This document shows positions 22,501 to 34,168 of a stretch of 64,000 nucleotides of DNA, piece by piece. A model generated the notes under the pieces. That model saw only the letters and a list, made by a program, of their open reading frames with translations, had not been told where the DNA came from and ran no database searches. The number at the start of each line of letters is the position of its first letter. Positions within the stretch are counted from its first letter, which is position 1. The stretch is from Coniella vitis (taxonomy: Eukaryota; Ascomycota; Sordariomycetes; Diaporthales; Schizoparmaceae). Position numbers and translations under genes: made by a program. The stretch is taken from NCBI GenBank assembly GCA_011317545.1, contig WUJK01000011.1:1131501-1195500 (forward strand), read 5' to 3'.

Positions 22501-24768
22501 GTAGTTGGCAGTATCCCAACGGGGCTGGCCACCCGCCAAAAGCAACAATAACGATGGAAGCGGCGCCCTTGTGTTGGATTGGAATGTCGTAGCAGAGGAT
22601 TGCTTTCGCGTGGATGGCCACAATGGCATGCATACCAGGGCGGCGGATGGAACAGAGTGGCCCCCAAAATAGCAGACGCAGGGGCCGGGCCGAGAGTTGG
22701 AGCTATTCCCAGCCCGGAGGGCCCGTGTTGGGAAAGGAATGCAGCACTTTTAGCTTTAATATTCCAGCATCACGTGTACTTGTGAAGTACTATAGTATCT
22801 GTGCGCACGGCTTGATCCCCAGCCTTATTGATGATAAATACATGGTAAAAGTGCAGGGGGAAAAAGACAAAAGAGAGGACAAAAGGCCCTAGCCAAACCG
22901 ATGACGTCGCCTTACCGGCCAGAGTAGGATCCGGCGGGGCTCGACCGTGAGGAAAGAACAAAAAAAGAGCAGGAACGGCCCAGAAGGAAGAGGGAGGGCA
23001 AAAACACACTCAGACACCAGAAGGAGGCGCAGTCTGACAGCGAGCCGCCCTGAGCAATGGCAACACGCATATAACACGTGCCTGGGCGGGTCTCAATTGC
23101 ATTTGAAGTCTTGGGCGAGTTTGCTGCTTCTGCTTCTGCACAATGGCATGCGGCGCTGTAGTGCAGTTCAATCAGTACCATAGGCAGCATGAGTAGTTGC
23201 TGGTTGCTGGACTATGTACTATGTAACTGTCAAATAGCCCTAACCCAAAACGCTCCAGGGAACGTACATAGCACATAGTACAGCACGTCAGGGCCCCAGT
23301 AGGGCCCCAGTAGGCCAAGTCCATCTCAAACGCGGGGGTTGCTGCGCTGCTGGGCTTTGCAGTTGTGAGTTGGTGCGCTCCAGATATTCCAAGGGCCTGG
23401 TTAACCCACCAGCCCAGCTGCAGATCTCTTATCGATGGTGGGCATTTGGCATTGGCGGTCTGGAGGGCCATCTCTTGGCTTGCATTGCATCTGGATACTG
23501 TAGTCCATTCGGTACATGCTATGCAAGATGCCCAGATACCCAAAAGAAACAAGAGCCAGGGCCAGCCAGGCATTCGGGTCTCACCTTTTTTTCTTTTTAT
23601 TTTGATCAGAGACACAGGACAAGACCCCTGAAGAGAAATGCTGGCCCGTGTGCCCCAATGTACTTGTACTACGGACCGCACAGTCCTGTGTGCATGAGAA
23701 TCCTGGCCACGAATCCACTGGCCAACAGCACCGATCCGCCGATGGCGCAAGCTCCTGACAACTGACGGACAATAAAATGAGGACATGAACACATTTCAGA
23801 CCAGTGCGCGCTTGCTGTCCCTGGCGGATGTAGATGAGTGCCATTACCGAGAACGTGTTTTGACAATAGCGCTATAAAACTATGTACACTTGGTGTACGT
23901 ACCAGCAGCATCGGTCCCAAAGCAAGTCTTAGGGGATCATCCCTGCCGCACGCAGCCATGCCCTCCTCGTTACCTTGGGACTTGTTCCGCTGCCGGCGGC
24001 GTGCGGCGAGACGGAGAGCAACTGCACGCGTGCCAACCGTTTGCGGCTTAGCCTCAGCTCACTGCCCGCCTCTCTCTACCCCGGCCCTGCTGTGCCAGCC
24101 TGCCAGCCTGCCAGCCAAGTGTGTTGCGTGCACCGCTGCAAGTGGGCCTCCCTACCACCTGCAAGCCCGCTAGTAGAAAGAGCGCCTGCCTTCCCTTTCC
24201 TTTCAAAGTGCAGATGCCCAGACTTGGCTCGGAAGTCCGCTCGTCACTTCTCATCACCTCGTCGTCCTCCTCTTTTCTCCACTCCACATCTCAAACCCTC
24301 TTTTCGCCCATCCGCCTCACCACCACTCGCATCCATCCATTCATCCATACGCCGGGGTCCCTGTCTCCATCTTCTTCTTCTTTTGATCTTCTTCTTCTTT
24401 TGATCTTCTTCTCTCGACTTCTTTGCCATTTCCCTCACCCTTTGGCATTCGCGCTGTGTGGGTCTCGGTCTTCGAAATCCTGGCCCGAGAGAAAGAGTGT
24501 GTGAGAGTGTGAGAGAGTGAGAGGGAGAGGGACAAAGAGAATAAGAGAAAGAGAGCGCACAGGGCCAACTGGATGATTCAACGGCTGAGTCGATGATAAT
24601 CGCCCCGGCTGCGAGTGATTAGCCGCGGCATTTGTCGCACGTTACGACGAGGCGCTCGCCTGCTTGTCCACGCCCACATCTCTGGCGCTGGGCTTGATTC
24701 TCAAATCCATCACCACCCAGCTCAACGCATATTGCGTTGTGGTAATCATCCACAACAGCATCGTCACA
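19593..24768. other. Large non-coding interval, 5.2 kb, divergent promoters
   Basis: Between the outward-facing cyclophilin H and RING-ligase genes. It contains scattered copies of the TACATAGTAC motif (21568-21577, 21959-21968, 23211-23225, 23265-23281). Towards 24.2-24.6 kb it has a C/T-rich then G/A-rich leader. A 206-codon minus-strand frame (23172-23792) shows no domain and is taken as chance. No RNA gene was recognised. Confidence 0.5.
24371..24404. repeat. 17-base tandem repeat, two exact copies
   Basis: The unit CTTCTTCTTCTTTTGAT occurs twice back to back (24371-24387, 24388-24404) and begins a third time. It sits in the C/T-rich leader about 370 bases before the RING-ligase start and is followed by a G/A-rich stretch at 24487-24558. 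Confidence 0.8.
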
Positions 24769-26311
24769 ATGATTCCCAACCCTCCCGACCTGGCCGGCGT
24801 GGCCCATGTGGCGGTGCGTGCCCTCCAGCACCAAGCCAGGCAGACGACCTCGAGTATCATCACCAGCGCTCTGTCGACATCAACCACTGCCGACCCAACA
24901 ACAGCCCCATCCGTGCCCTCCGTCGCCACCGCGCCAGCGTCCACAACTACTGGCAGTAGTAGCAACCACAACAACAACAACAACTCGGGTTCTTCGCCAT
25001 TGTTGTTCTTTGTTGCCCTCGGTTTCGGTGTTGTCTTTACCAACCTCTGGTTCGTTTCCACCGGTCATTTTCATGAAATGATGCACGAATAGCGACTCCA
25101 CAAAGGGATGTGCTAATGATTTACGTAGGATCATTGTTGGTGTCAAGTACTGCTTCCGCTATAACGCTCGGAACCGCAATCTGCGCATAACCGGACAAGA
25201 CGGCGAACCGATCAACCTGGAAAACATGCCTCAGCACCCTCGCCGTCGGCGTCGGGAGAAGAAACTCATGACGATTGACGAAGTGAATGAGAAGTTCCCC
25301 ATGATGAAGTACAAGAGCTGGGTCGCCAGCCGTGCGCAAGAGGGATTGCCGACCCGGGGAGGCATATCGCAGCCGCCAAGTCGAGCGGGTAGTCTAAGGA
25401 ATGCCGATGGTATTGTTGCCCTGAGCAAGGAACAGGTGCTGAACGAGGAAAGACCGGAAACGGCCGGCGACTCGATCACGTCGTCCCCTTCTCATGACGA
25501 AGCAACTGCCCAACACACCGAAAAGGCTGCAGCTGCAGCTAATCTCGAGGGGGAGAACAAGAAACCGGCAGATGCGACAGCCTCGGGTGCGACTCGGGAC
25601 TCCCACGATGTGGCTGGTAGTGATGACGAGCATGATGACGAGGACGACCACATCCACGACGCCCTGCCGCCAGACGCTCTCGATTCGTCAGGCGATACAT
25701 GTGCTATTTGCATTGACACACTCGAAGACGACGACGATGTTCGCGGGCTGACTTGTGGCCATGCCTTCCACGCTGTGTGCCTTGACCCATGGCTGACTAG
25801 CAGACGCGCCTGCTGCCCCTTGTGCAAGGCTGACTACTATACGCCAAAGCCACGACCGGCACCAGCAGACGGGACACAGAACCCCGAAATGGGCCCCATT
25901 GTCTCCATTCCCCAGGATCCCAGAACAGTCAGAGGAAACATGCCAACAAGACCAGGCGCTGCATGGAGCCTGTCAGGCCGTCGCAACCGATTAGGCATCA
26001 CTGGCTGGAACAGGAGCCGCCAAGAATCAACCCAAGTATCCCCTCGGACATCTGTGGCTCAACCTAGACGCTCGCAAAACACCGGTTTCATGTCGCGCGC
26101 AACAAATGTAACCCGCAGCCAACCTAGACGCTCTGGTGGCAACGAACCGTCAGCTGCTTCTACGGAGGACCAGCGGACCCCGTGGCTGGCAAATGTTCGA
26201 ATGCCAAGGTTCAATTTTCTTGGCAGATCGACGCAGTCGAGTCCCAACAATACTGCCGAGGTGACTCCCTCGAGCCTCGAGGCTGGAACGCGTGCCAATG
26301 CTGCTAGATGA
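24769..26311 (+). CDS. Membrane-anchored RING-H2 E3 ubiquitin ligase
   Basis: Probably ubiquitinates membrane or endosomal targets. Exons join(24769..25049, 25129..26311), 487 residues. The 79-base intron has a less common GTTCGT donor, a TGCTAATGA branch site and a TAG acceptor; the join rebuilds Trp inside the membrane helix. Residues 1-75 are Ser/Thr/Asn-rich and probably lumenal. A single membrane segment covers about 78-102 (LFFVALGFGVVFTNLW then IIVGVKYCF), followed by a basic stretch. The RING-H2 finger starts at about residue 285: CAIC, CGHAFHAVC and CPLC are intact. An acidic linker precedes it and a long disordered tail follows. The frame is open upstream from a TTG at 24664, but the first ATG is at 24769. 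The layout resembles RNF13/Goliath proteins without their protease-associated domain. Confidence 0.9.
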
Positions 26312-26947
26312 CAACCGCCAGACGGTTTCTTTATGAATTGATATTTTTGGCCTCTTTTTGCCATCTGAACCATAACCAACGGTTAAGCACTTGTGCAGTG
26401 ATTATCTTGTATATTAAATGGCATCAACCAAAAACAAATCCCCGGACGCGACATGACCTCGTATATCCACGTTGCGCAATCAGAACGTCATGTGTGATTG
26501 CGTTCGTCAATAGACGAAATAAAGAAAGAAAATGCAAAGATGGTTATGGAGGAATATGGACAACCCATACTTGGGAGGAGTATATGAAAGGCAATGACGG
26601 AGGATGAACACGTGCGGCCATTTCGATTTGCAGCCTTGCAAGCATACAATCCGGGGGTTCTAGCTCTGGGACAGGCGGGAGAGTTAAGCACTTGGGACTT
26701 TTGAGTTTTCGTATGGATTCACAAGGCGTTTGTTACTCAAAGTCGCTTTTGATGTATATTGGCTTTTCCTTATTTAAATCAACTCAGATCAAGGCACAGT
26801 GTTTGCATGCTCAAATTGCTTGCTGCAGAAACGAGGATATGCTATACACTTTCCTGTGTCCGCCGTTCAAAAGCTGGTCCGCAAAAGAACTCGTATCCTT
26901 TCGCTGGCATGGTATATCCTGTGACAACCACACCCACCCACATACGC
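26312..26947. other. Convergent intergenic region, 0.6 kb
   Basis: Holds the 3' ends of the RING ligase and GPALPP genes, which face each other. No open frame with features, and no repeat of note. Confidence 0.55.
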
Positions 26948-28087
26948 TCAAAGATAATTCCCCTTCGAGAACCTTCCACCAAAATCCGCTGCCCTATTCA
27001 ACAGCTGCTTACGCTGGGATGCCGATATCTTGGCGCCTAGACCCATGTCCTTTTCGCGGTCAAACGCCCTCTTGCTTGGATCATCATCTTCGTCGTCATC
27101 GTCGCCTCCTGCTGCTGCTCCTCCTTTTCTGGCTCCACCAACACTCTTGTCGATCCGGCCTGCTTTGCGTGCAGCTTGATGTTCCTCGTAGAGACTCTTG
27201 CCCCGTGTTTGCTCTGTAAATGCTTTGATTCGGCCATCACGGTCGACATTGCTCTTGACATTTGCCGTGCCACCCGTACTTTTGCCATGCGCTGTTTGGG
27301 GGCTCGCGCCATCTGAAGATCCACCGCGCCCCAGGACCGCATCCGCAAGACGCTTTGCTTTCTCCTCGGGCGTTTCAGTCCAGATGCTGCTGATTTCTTT
27401 GTGGCTGCCGTCCTTGGGACGGGTGGTGGCGCTTACGCCCGTGGCGAATTTGCGTGAGCGGATCTTGGTTGGGTCGCGCTCGCGATAACCGTCTGAGGCG
27501 GTGGGCGGGGCGAGCATCCAGTCGTCGCGTTGGGGAGCCTTGGGAGCGGTGGTGGAGGATGGCAGCGAGGGGCCGAAATTGGACTGCGGGTTATTGCTGT
27601 TTGCGGATGGGAGGGCTGGGCCGTAGTCGTCTTCGCTGTCGGAAGAGGAATCATCATCATCAACGACAAAAGGTCGTTCGGAGAGGGAGGTTGGGGGTGG
27701 CGCGGGGCCGAGTACGCGTTTTGGTGGGGGACTGGCGTTCCTTGTTGATCGCGCTGGCATTCGTGCAGGTGCTGGCCCTGTATCCGAATCGGAGTCTGAA
27801 TTGGAGAGAGTGATCTCGTCTGTGTTTGAGGCAGCAGGAGGCATCGTCGGTCCTATAGAGGCTTTCGAAGGCTCGGCGGGTGGGAGAGATGGGCCTATTG
27901 ATGGCGCTGCTGCGGCATCAGGTATAGATGGACCGTGTGTTTCGTCATCAGAGTTGCTGTTATCGGCTCCATGAGCACCATCAACTCGCGATGTTTTGGA
28001 TGGTGGTAAGTTGGAATCGTGGTTGGAGTCTATGCTGCGTTTGCGCTTTGCCAGGTGTGGTGGGAGTTGTGGGCCGATTGAGGACAT
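26948..28087 (-). CDS. GPALPP motif / DUF3752 protein
   Basis: Single exon, 379 residues. The N-terminal half carries many copies of the G-P-x-L/M-P-P motif that names the family (IGPQLPP, IGPSLPP, IGPTMPP, YGPALP, FGPSLP), separated by acidic Ser/Asp clusters. The C-terminal DUF3752 part contains DRDGRIKAFTEQTRGKSLYE and the terminal RAFDREKDMGLG and FGGRFSKGNYL blocks. The human relative GPALPP1 has no firm function; a nuclear RNA-related role is often assumed for such proteins but is not shown here. The open frame extends upstream without a supported start; MSSIGPQLPP at 28087 is chosen because it begins exactly at the first family motif. Confidence 0.93.
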   Translation of the reverse strand: MSSIGPQLPPHLAKRKRSIDSNHDSNLPPSKTSRVDGAHGADNSNSDDETHGPSIPDAAAAPSIGPSLPPAEPSKASIGPTMPPAASNTDEITLSNSDSDSDTGPAPARMPARSTRNASPPPKRVLGPAPPPTSLSERPFVVDDDDSSSDSEDDYGPALPSANSNNPQSNFGPSLPSSTTAPKAPQRDDWMLAPPTASDGYRERDPTKIRSRKFATGVSATTRPKDGSHKEISSIWTETPEEKAKRLADAVLGRGGSSDGASPQTAHGKSTGGTANVKSNVDRDGRIKAFTEQTRGKSLYEEHQAARKAGRIDKSVGGARKGGAAAGGDDDDEDDDPSKRAFDREKDMGLGAKISASQRKQLLNRAADFGGRFSKGNYL

Positions 28088-28680
28088 GATGGACGTCTTT
28101 TTACTTGATGAAACTCTGGCTGAATATTGTCGGCTTAATAAGATCGCGAGCTTTGGATTTGCGGTGTGGAGGTGCAGGAGGAAGAATCTCAGGAAAAGGA
28201 AAGTTTGTTGATGTAAGTTAACAAGAAACATTCATCAGGAACCGCGTTTGCGGTGGCGGTTGCTACGCACTCCTTCTGAAGATCAACTGGCGTTGCACTG
28301 TCGTATCTTATCACCGGGGGATCCTCGGCTGGCCCTACGCCATCGCTGCCCCCTGTCGATGCATGCCTAGCGGGCAGCTATAGTGGGTTACATAGTACAA
28401 GGCTGGGAGAAGCTGTGCAAGTCAGTCAGTGTACGATAAGCCCGGTTCAACAGCCGCAGTGACGAGGCAGACTGATTACTGCAGCCACGAGCTTACTCGC
28501 TTCCAATTGCTGTGTTTGGCTGCGGCCGCTTTCTGCACGGCGCGTTGCTTTCTACCATCGCCTCCAGACGAAAGCATTGCGACCTTTGTGGTTCTTACAC
28601 ACCCTGCTGCCAACAGCCCTAGTCGATCTAACCCCCACCATCGACGGCCTGGAAGCCATGCGCACCCCTGCGCCCTCGCG
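28088..28680. promoter_or_regulatory. Divergent promoter region, GPALPP / VPS8
   Basis: A 593-base spacer between two outward-facing starts. It contains one exact copy of the TACATAGTAC motif at 28389-28398, roughly 290-300 bases from each start codon. Confidence 0.6.
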
Positions 28681-31600
28681 ATGAGCTCACCACCAGAGGA
28701 GAGGGAGGATGCTGCTGCTGGCGAGGAGGTGCTAGCCGACATGGCAGACTTGCCATCTTCTCAGCATGATGGACGACACGGCGGCAGCGACGGTCATCCC
28801 ATTACCGAACTGCTCGAGCAAGAGCGGCGCCGGCCGACTGACGACGCGCAAGAGCAGCAAGATGAGCAGGAGGACGACACGGGAATTGCCAATCGGTACA
28901 AACAGCTTGCGCAGAACGATGACTTGGATGCCAGTTCGGACAATCTCTCTGTGGATGTACTACCAAAAGGTGTCGCCAGTCCAGTGGACTCGACTGTTTC
29001 CATTCCGGATGACACGCCCTCTGTCCAAGTACGTTGAGTCTTGTCTTCATCCGGATCACGTGCGATTCGAACATTTGGTCTAACATATGTACGAAACACA
29101 AAGGGCTCCGTTCTCTCTTCTCCCGGCAGCAGCATCCTCCCTTCATTGGCTTCTCGACCTCGCCTGGGCAGCCCGAGCCCTTCCTTTCGACCGTTCGACC
29201 GGCGCTTCTCGTCACGCATCGCCTCACCCAGCGTCCTCTCACCACGATCTGCCTCTCCAGCCTTCCTTGCTGGCCATGGCCGCCATTCTTCCCTTGTCAG
29301 CCAGCTCGTTTCGGACCAGAGCGATACTGACACCCCGTCGCCGCCATGGGAAGTTGTGCGCTGGACAAAGCTGAAGAAATTGACGGGCCAGGCATTTTCC
29401 GAGATTGGACGGCGGAACTTTGGATCGCCCACGTGCCTGGCGGTATCAGCACACATAGTGCTCGGTACGTCCAAGGGCATAATTCTAATATTTGATTACA
29501 ATCAGGTCCTCAAGATGATCATTGGCCCCGGCACAAAGGCCGTGGAAAGCGGCGCCATTACCTCCGTTGCAATATCTGCAGACCATACAACTGTCGGCGG
29601 TGGTCATGCAGACGGGAGCATCTTCACTTGGGATACTTCGAGGCCAGCGAAGCCTTTCCTCCAGATCCCGCCATTGGGCGCTTCGCAGATGCAGAATCGA
29701 AGTCTGGATGGACACAGTCCTGGATTTGCAGTCACTCACCTTGGGTTCTTGGGGACAAGACACACCGCGCTCGTCTCGGCAGATGACCGCGGCATGGCCT
29801 TCTCGCACCTTGCGACAAGAGGCACCGGGTCGTTTGGCAGAACGGTCAAGACAACAAGAATATTGGGCCGATATCCGGATGCGAAACCACCCGAGTCTGG
29901 CAAACCGCTGAAGCCGAGTACCGTCCTGGCTTTCGCGCCGTTGCCACTCGGCAATATTGAGCGAGCGACAGATGCAATGGGTTTGACAGCGATGCTAACC
30001 CCATACCTGCTCGTCATTGTGTCCACTACGCCCATTGCGCAAACACAACACAAGTCGGCGAGACCCAAGGAGGTGGCTGCGCACAGTGCCATGACCGGCT
30101 GTCTAGCTTGGTTTCCGCCCGTCAAGTTAAAAGTTCCAGACCCTGCGAGCGGTGGGCAGGTTGCCAAGGCCAAGCTCGTGTACTGCTGGTCCAATGTCTT
30201 GACTGTGCTCGATGTTGATGAGGAGCCTGCGGAAGACAAGGACAAGCCGCCGGGGCTCAGGTTCAAAGCTAGAAGCAGGTGGAAGTGCGAAGAGGCCATT
30301 GTCGCAGTTCAATGGCTAAGTCGCAAGGTGCTGGCCGTTTTGACTATTAGTCAGCGGTTGATTGTCCTTGAGGATCGAACCATGAGGATGACAGAAGCGT
30401 TTGACCTCATTGGCCGCTATATATATCACGTTGACCTCTTCTCCAAACAGCTGCACACGCTTGTTGAGCAACTGGACGAAGAAGACTCTACGATGCATGG
30501 TGTTGTTGCGGATGCCTTCTATATGAGCTTCAAGACGTACAAGAATAGAATGTTCTTGCTAGGTTTCAATGACGTCTCAATAGGATCGCTCTCGAACTGG
30601 GCCGACCGGCTCATTGCATTCATGGAGAATGGGGATTATGTTGGCGCCATCCAACTGGCCACTACTTACTATACGGGCGACGCAGACACGCTCACTGTGG
30701 GACTACCCGAAGATCATCAAGTACGACATGGTATGGTCAGGGACAAGCTCATGGAGATCATGAGTGCGTCCCTGAAATATGCCTTTGGACAACGCAAGAA
30801 GAGGTTTGCTACCGCAGACGACTCGCACCTTCAAATTCTCGCACAAACTTGCTTTGCGGCCTGCCAGAGTCTCGAGGAGACCGACTTCCTCTATGACGAA
30901 ATGTACGAATGGTATGAGGGCGCAAACGTGCAAGGCATCTTCCTTGAGACTATGGAGCCATACATTCTAGAGGGCAAAATCGACACAGTTCCACCGGCAG
31001 TTGTCAAGACTATGGTGACCCATTATGTGGGAAAAGGCTTGGAAAGTCGACTTGAGGAGATTATCTGTCACATGAACACCATGACGTTGGATCTGGACCA
31101 GGTCACCAACCTCTGCAAGCAGAACGGCCTGTATGAAGCTCTCATCTACGTTTGGAACCAAGCATTGGGCGATTATGTCACCCCGCTCATTGAGTTGCTG
31201 GCGCTTCTCGTACCCTTGATGCAGGAGGCTGGCGAAGAAGTCTCGCCCAACTTTCTCAACGACGAACAGGCTGGAGTCAATGCTCTCAAGATTTTTCCTT
31301 ACCTTTCCTTTGCGCTGACTGGCCGCATCTACCCCACGGGTGAGGCGCTCCCCGATGATCTAGCCATCAAGTCCAAATCAGAACTGTACTGGTTCCTTTT
31401 CTCGGGCAAGAGCATTACGTGGCCAAAAGGAAGCAATAAACGCCTTCTCACACGACCGAACCAAAGCGCCGAGCCATCATTTCCGTATTTGCGATTGATA
31501 CTAAAATTCGATGCTCCCAGTTTCCTAAGCACCCTCAATGAGGCCTTTGAGGACTCCTTTCTGAACGACTCACCCGAAAAACAAATCAATGGGGATGCCA

Positions 31601-33840
31601 GAGCAGACCTGCCAGAAGAGCAGATTTTCGGCCTTACGGTAGATCGGCAATATCTCGTCTCGATTCTCATTGAGCTTATGAACCCACTTGATTTCGCCCC
31701 GGAAGATACAATATACCTTGACATGTTCATAGCGCGAAACCTGCCCAAATATCCGCAATACCTCCTACTGCCAGGCTCGGCCTTGACCAAAGTCTTGACC
31801 GGACTTTGCAACTTTCCAGGCCCAGATCTTGCGGACGATGCTCAGCTGAGCGCCGAATACCTGCTGTCTGTGTACGCGCCGCCAGACCTTCCCACATTGA
31901 TGCCTCTGTTCAAGCAGGCTGGCTTCTACCGGATCCTCAAGCGGCAGTACAAGCTTGACAAGCACTACGGTAAACTTGTGCAGGCCTACTTCGAGGACCC
32001 AGATGATAAGGAAGACGTGTTTGATTGCCTTGCAGATGTCCTACGGCAGCAGGCAAGCTTCACAAAGCGGCAGATACAAGACTTGTACCAAGTCATTCGA
32101 GACAACTCACGAGCACTCGTAGAGCTCGATCCCGAGCGAGCTGCTCGAATCTTGGAGACGCATGCACCTGAAATGCATCGCCGCGTCCTGCAATCCACAG
32201 CCAATAAGCCGGACCTGCAATTCAACTATCTTCGAGCTATCTTGGAGCCTGCTGCCGAGACAGCAGAGGATTTTAAAGCGTCGCCTGACATGGACCTCAT
32301 TGAGGAATATGTGCGCCTGATGTGCAGGTTTGAGCCGTCTCATGTGTCGGACTACATTGGCGTGGTCCAGGCAGCGAATCTGAGACTGGACCAGCTGCTC
32401 CCGACGATGGAGGAAACAGGTGTAATCGATGCGGCAGTGGTGCTGATGGCTCGCGAAGGCCAGGTCAAGAAGGCTATGGACCGCCTTGTACAACACCTTG
32501 CGACCTTGGAGTCTGTCTTGCAAGGTCTTTTGGTGGATACAGATAACAGCAGCGCAGATGCTGACATACAATCTGCGACCGAGAACGTCCTGTTGGGGCT
32601 CCAGAAGTACACTCATGTCGGCATCTGGTTGTGCCAAGGACAAACCAAGACTCTCAAGAAGTCGGCTTTTGTTCCGCGTAGACAAAAGCCGCAGGTGACC
32701 GATGAGCTCTCTGCAGATGAACAGCTGTGGCTTAGCCTGATCGATGCAACAGTTCAGACCACGCGCCGTGTCTCCTCCGTGATTGCAAACATACCAAACT
32801 CGGCTATTTCGACGTCCGACAGTACTGAACAGGCGAACAGCAGCGTAGCTCATAGATCCAACATCGATACAGACAAGCTTATCACGCTCCTTCGAACGCT
32901 GGTCCAGCATACCTTCACCGCTCTCCTGAAAGCAACCTCTGTGCCTCCAACAACGTCCCCAGGTGGTTCTCTGCGCGTCATCACCCCGGGCTCAGCAAGC
33001 GGCAGCAATCTCGCATTCCTGCGCATCCTCCGCGCATTCCTCACCAAGGCTGCCGCGTCGTCGCCCAATCTTGCAGACTTGCGCGCCGTCTTGCAGTCTA
33101 TTTTTGCAGCCTATGCATACGAAGAGTCCATTCTGCGCTTGTCCAACCGGCTTCTTGAGCGCAGTCTCTTTGTCAGCGTCAAAGAAGCGACGGAACTGCG
33201 CCAACGGGGCTGGCGGCCGCGAGGATCTACGTGCGAGGCCTGCGGACTCCGTCTCTGGGGCCCAGGCGCCGTGTCGACTAGCATCATTGACGCTTGGGAA
33301 GAGAAGACAGCAGCCGAGGACAAGAGGAGGAAGGAGAAGATGGAGTCAAAGGGCAAGAAAGTAGAGCGCGGCAACGGCAAGGGACGAGCGCAATTTGACG
33401 GCGAAGGGTATTTTGGGCGGTTTTTGGAACCCGGTGGACGCAGAGGAGGCTGGAGAAAAGACTCGGTGCCAATGACGCCTGAATCTTTCGAAGCCAGCCC
33501 GAGCCACGCAGAGGAGGATAGAGAAGCCGCCGCTAACGACCAGCAGCAACAGCAGCAGCAGCAGCAGCAGCAGCAAGAACAGGAACAGGAACGGCAGGGC
33601 GACGATCCAGGGCAGCAGGAGCAGCATCACGAGGTGGGAGACCAAGAAAATAGTGGCGCTGAGATCATGATGCAGCCAAAGACCAAGGCGCCGCAGCCAA
33701 TTGTGCTGCTGGCATGTAGACACATTTACCACCAGAGCTGTCTGGAGGCGCTGCAAGCCCGGGACGAGAGCACGGGTGCGAAGAGGCACATTAATGAGTA
33801 TGGGCGAGAAAGAGAGTATAGATGTCCGATAGATGGATAA
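28681..33840 (+). CDS. VPS8: VPS8, CORVET endosomal tethering subunit
   Basis: Vps8 is the Rab5/Vps21-binding subunit of CORVET, which tethers early endosomes. Exons join(28681..29028, 29104..33840), 1694 residues, in the range of filamentous-fungal Vps8. The 75-base intron has a GTACGT donor, a TCTAACA branch site and an AAG acceptor. Residues 1-180 are disordered. A beta-propeller follows (for example VLGTSKGIILIFDYNQ near 235 and GHADGSIFTWDTS near 283), then the Vps8 core near 590 (FYMSFKTYKNRMFLLGFNDV) and a long alpha-solenoid. A split RING lies at the C-terminus: CEAC at about 1493, and CRHIYHQSC at about 1654. Between these lies a 155-residue insert with a polyGln run. The protein ends at CPIDG, so the final RING cysteine is missing or replaced by Asp. 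Confidence 0.95.
33541..33594 (+). repeat. CAG-rich repeat in VPS8 (polyGln)
   Basis: A run of CAG/CAA codons gives about twelve Gln, then alternating Glu-Gln. It lies in frame inside the insert that separates the two halves of the VPS8 RING finger. Confidence 0.9.
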
Positions 33841-34164
33841 GAGGAAAGAAGAACGCAGATACTTACCCGGATACTAGGTAGTCTCAAACACTTTAATATT
33901 GCTGTCACTGGTTGTGAAGCAGTACCATGTTCTGCCTCTGAGCGCACTACAAAACACAGCAGGGGTCCCTGGGAGCCCTAACCCATTCTGCGTGTTAGTG
34001 GCAGCTTTCGGCAGGCAGCGCAAACGTCATTGCTCATGCCCTGTCACATTGGCGCTCAGCGCATCTCACTTCCCAAGTCACTTCTTTTCTCCTCCAAACG
34101 TTCAAGCTCCCAAGTCCGCCCGTTTCACCCTCGCAATGCCCTACGAGAGCCCACCTACGCGACC
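33841..34164. promoter_or_regulatory. VPS8 3' end and GPI19 leader
   Basis: A short 324-base spacer between two genes on the same strand, so it must serve as VPS8 terminator and GPI19 promoter. It contains a C/T-rich tract (about 34070-34130) and the uORF described separately. An in-frame ATG at 34036 would lengthen GPI19 by 43 residues. Confidence 0.55.
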
Positions 34165-34168
34165 ATGA
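34136..34168 (+). promoter_or_regulatory. uORF overlapping the GPI19 start (ATGA)
   Basis: A 10-codon upstream frame (MPYESPPTRP, then TGA) starts at 34136 with G at -3. Its TGA stop (34166-34168) overlaps the GPI19 ATG (34165-34167) as ATGA. This arrangement allows termination-coupled reinitiation, or leaky scanning, to set GPI19 translation. That it acts is inference; the geometry is read directly. Confidence 0.6.

Noticed and set aside
23172..23792. 206-codon minus-strand frame in the 5.2-kb gap
   Set aside because: Trp/Cys-rich, patternless sequence overlapping copies of the repeated 10-mer; it looks like a chance open frame.
24664..24768. Longer N-terminus of the RING ligase
   Set aside because: The frame is open there but begins only with TTG; the first ATG in frame is at 24769.
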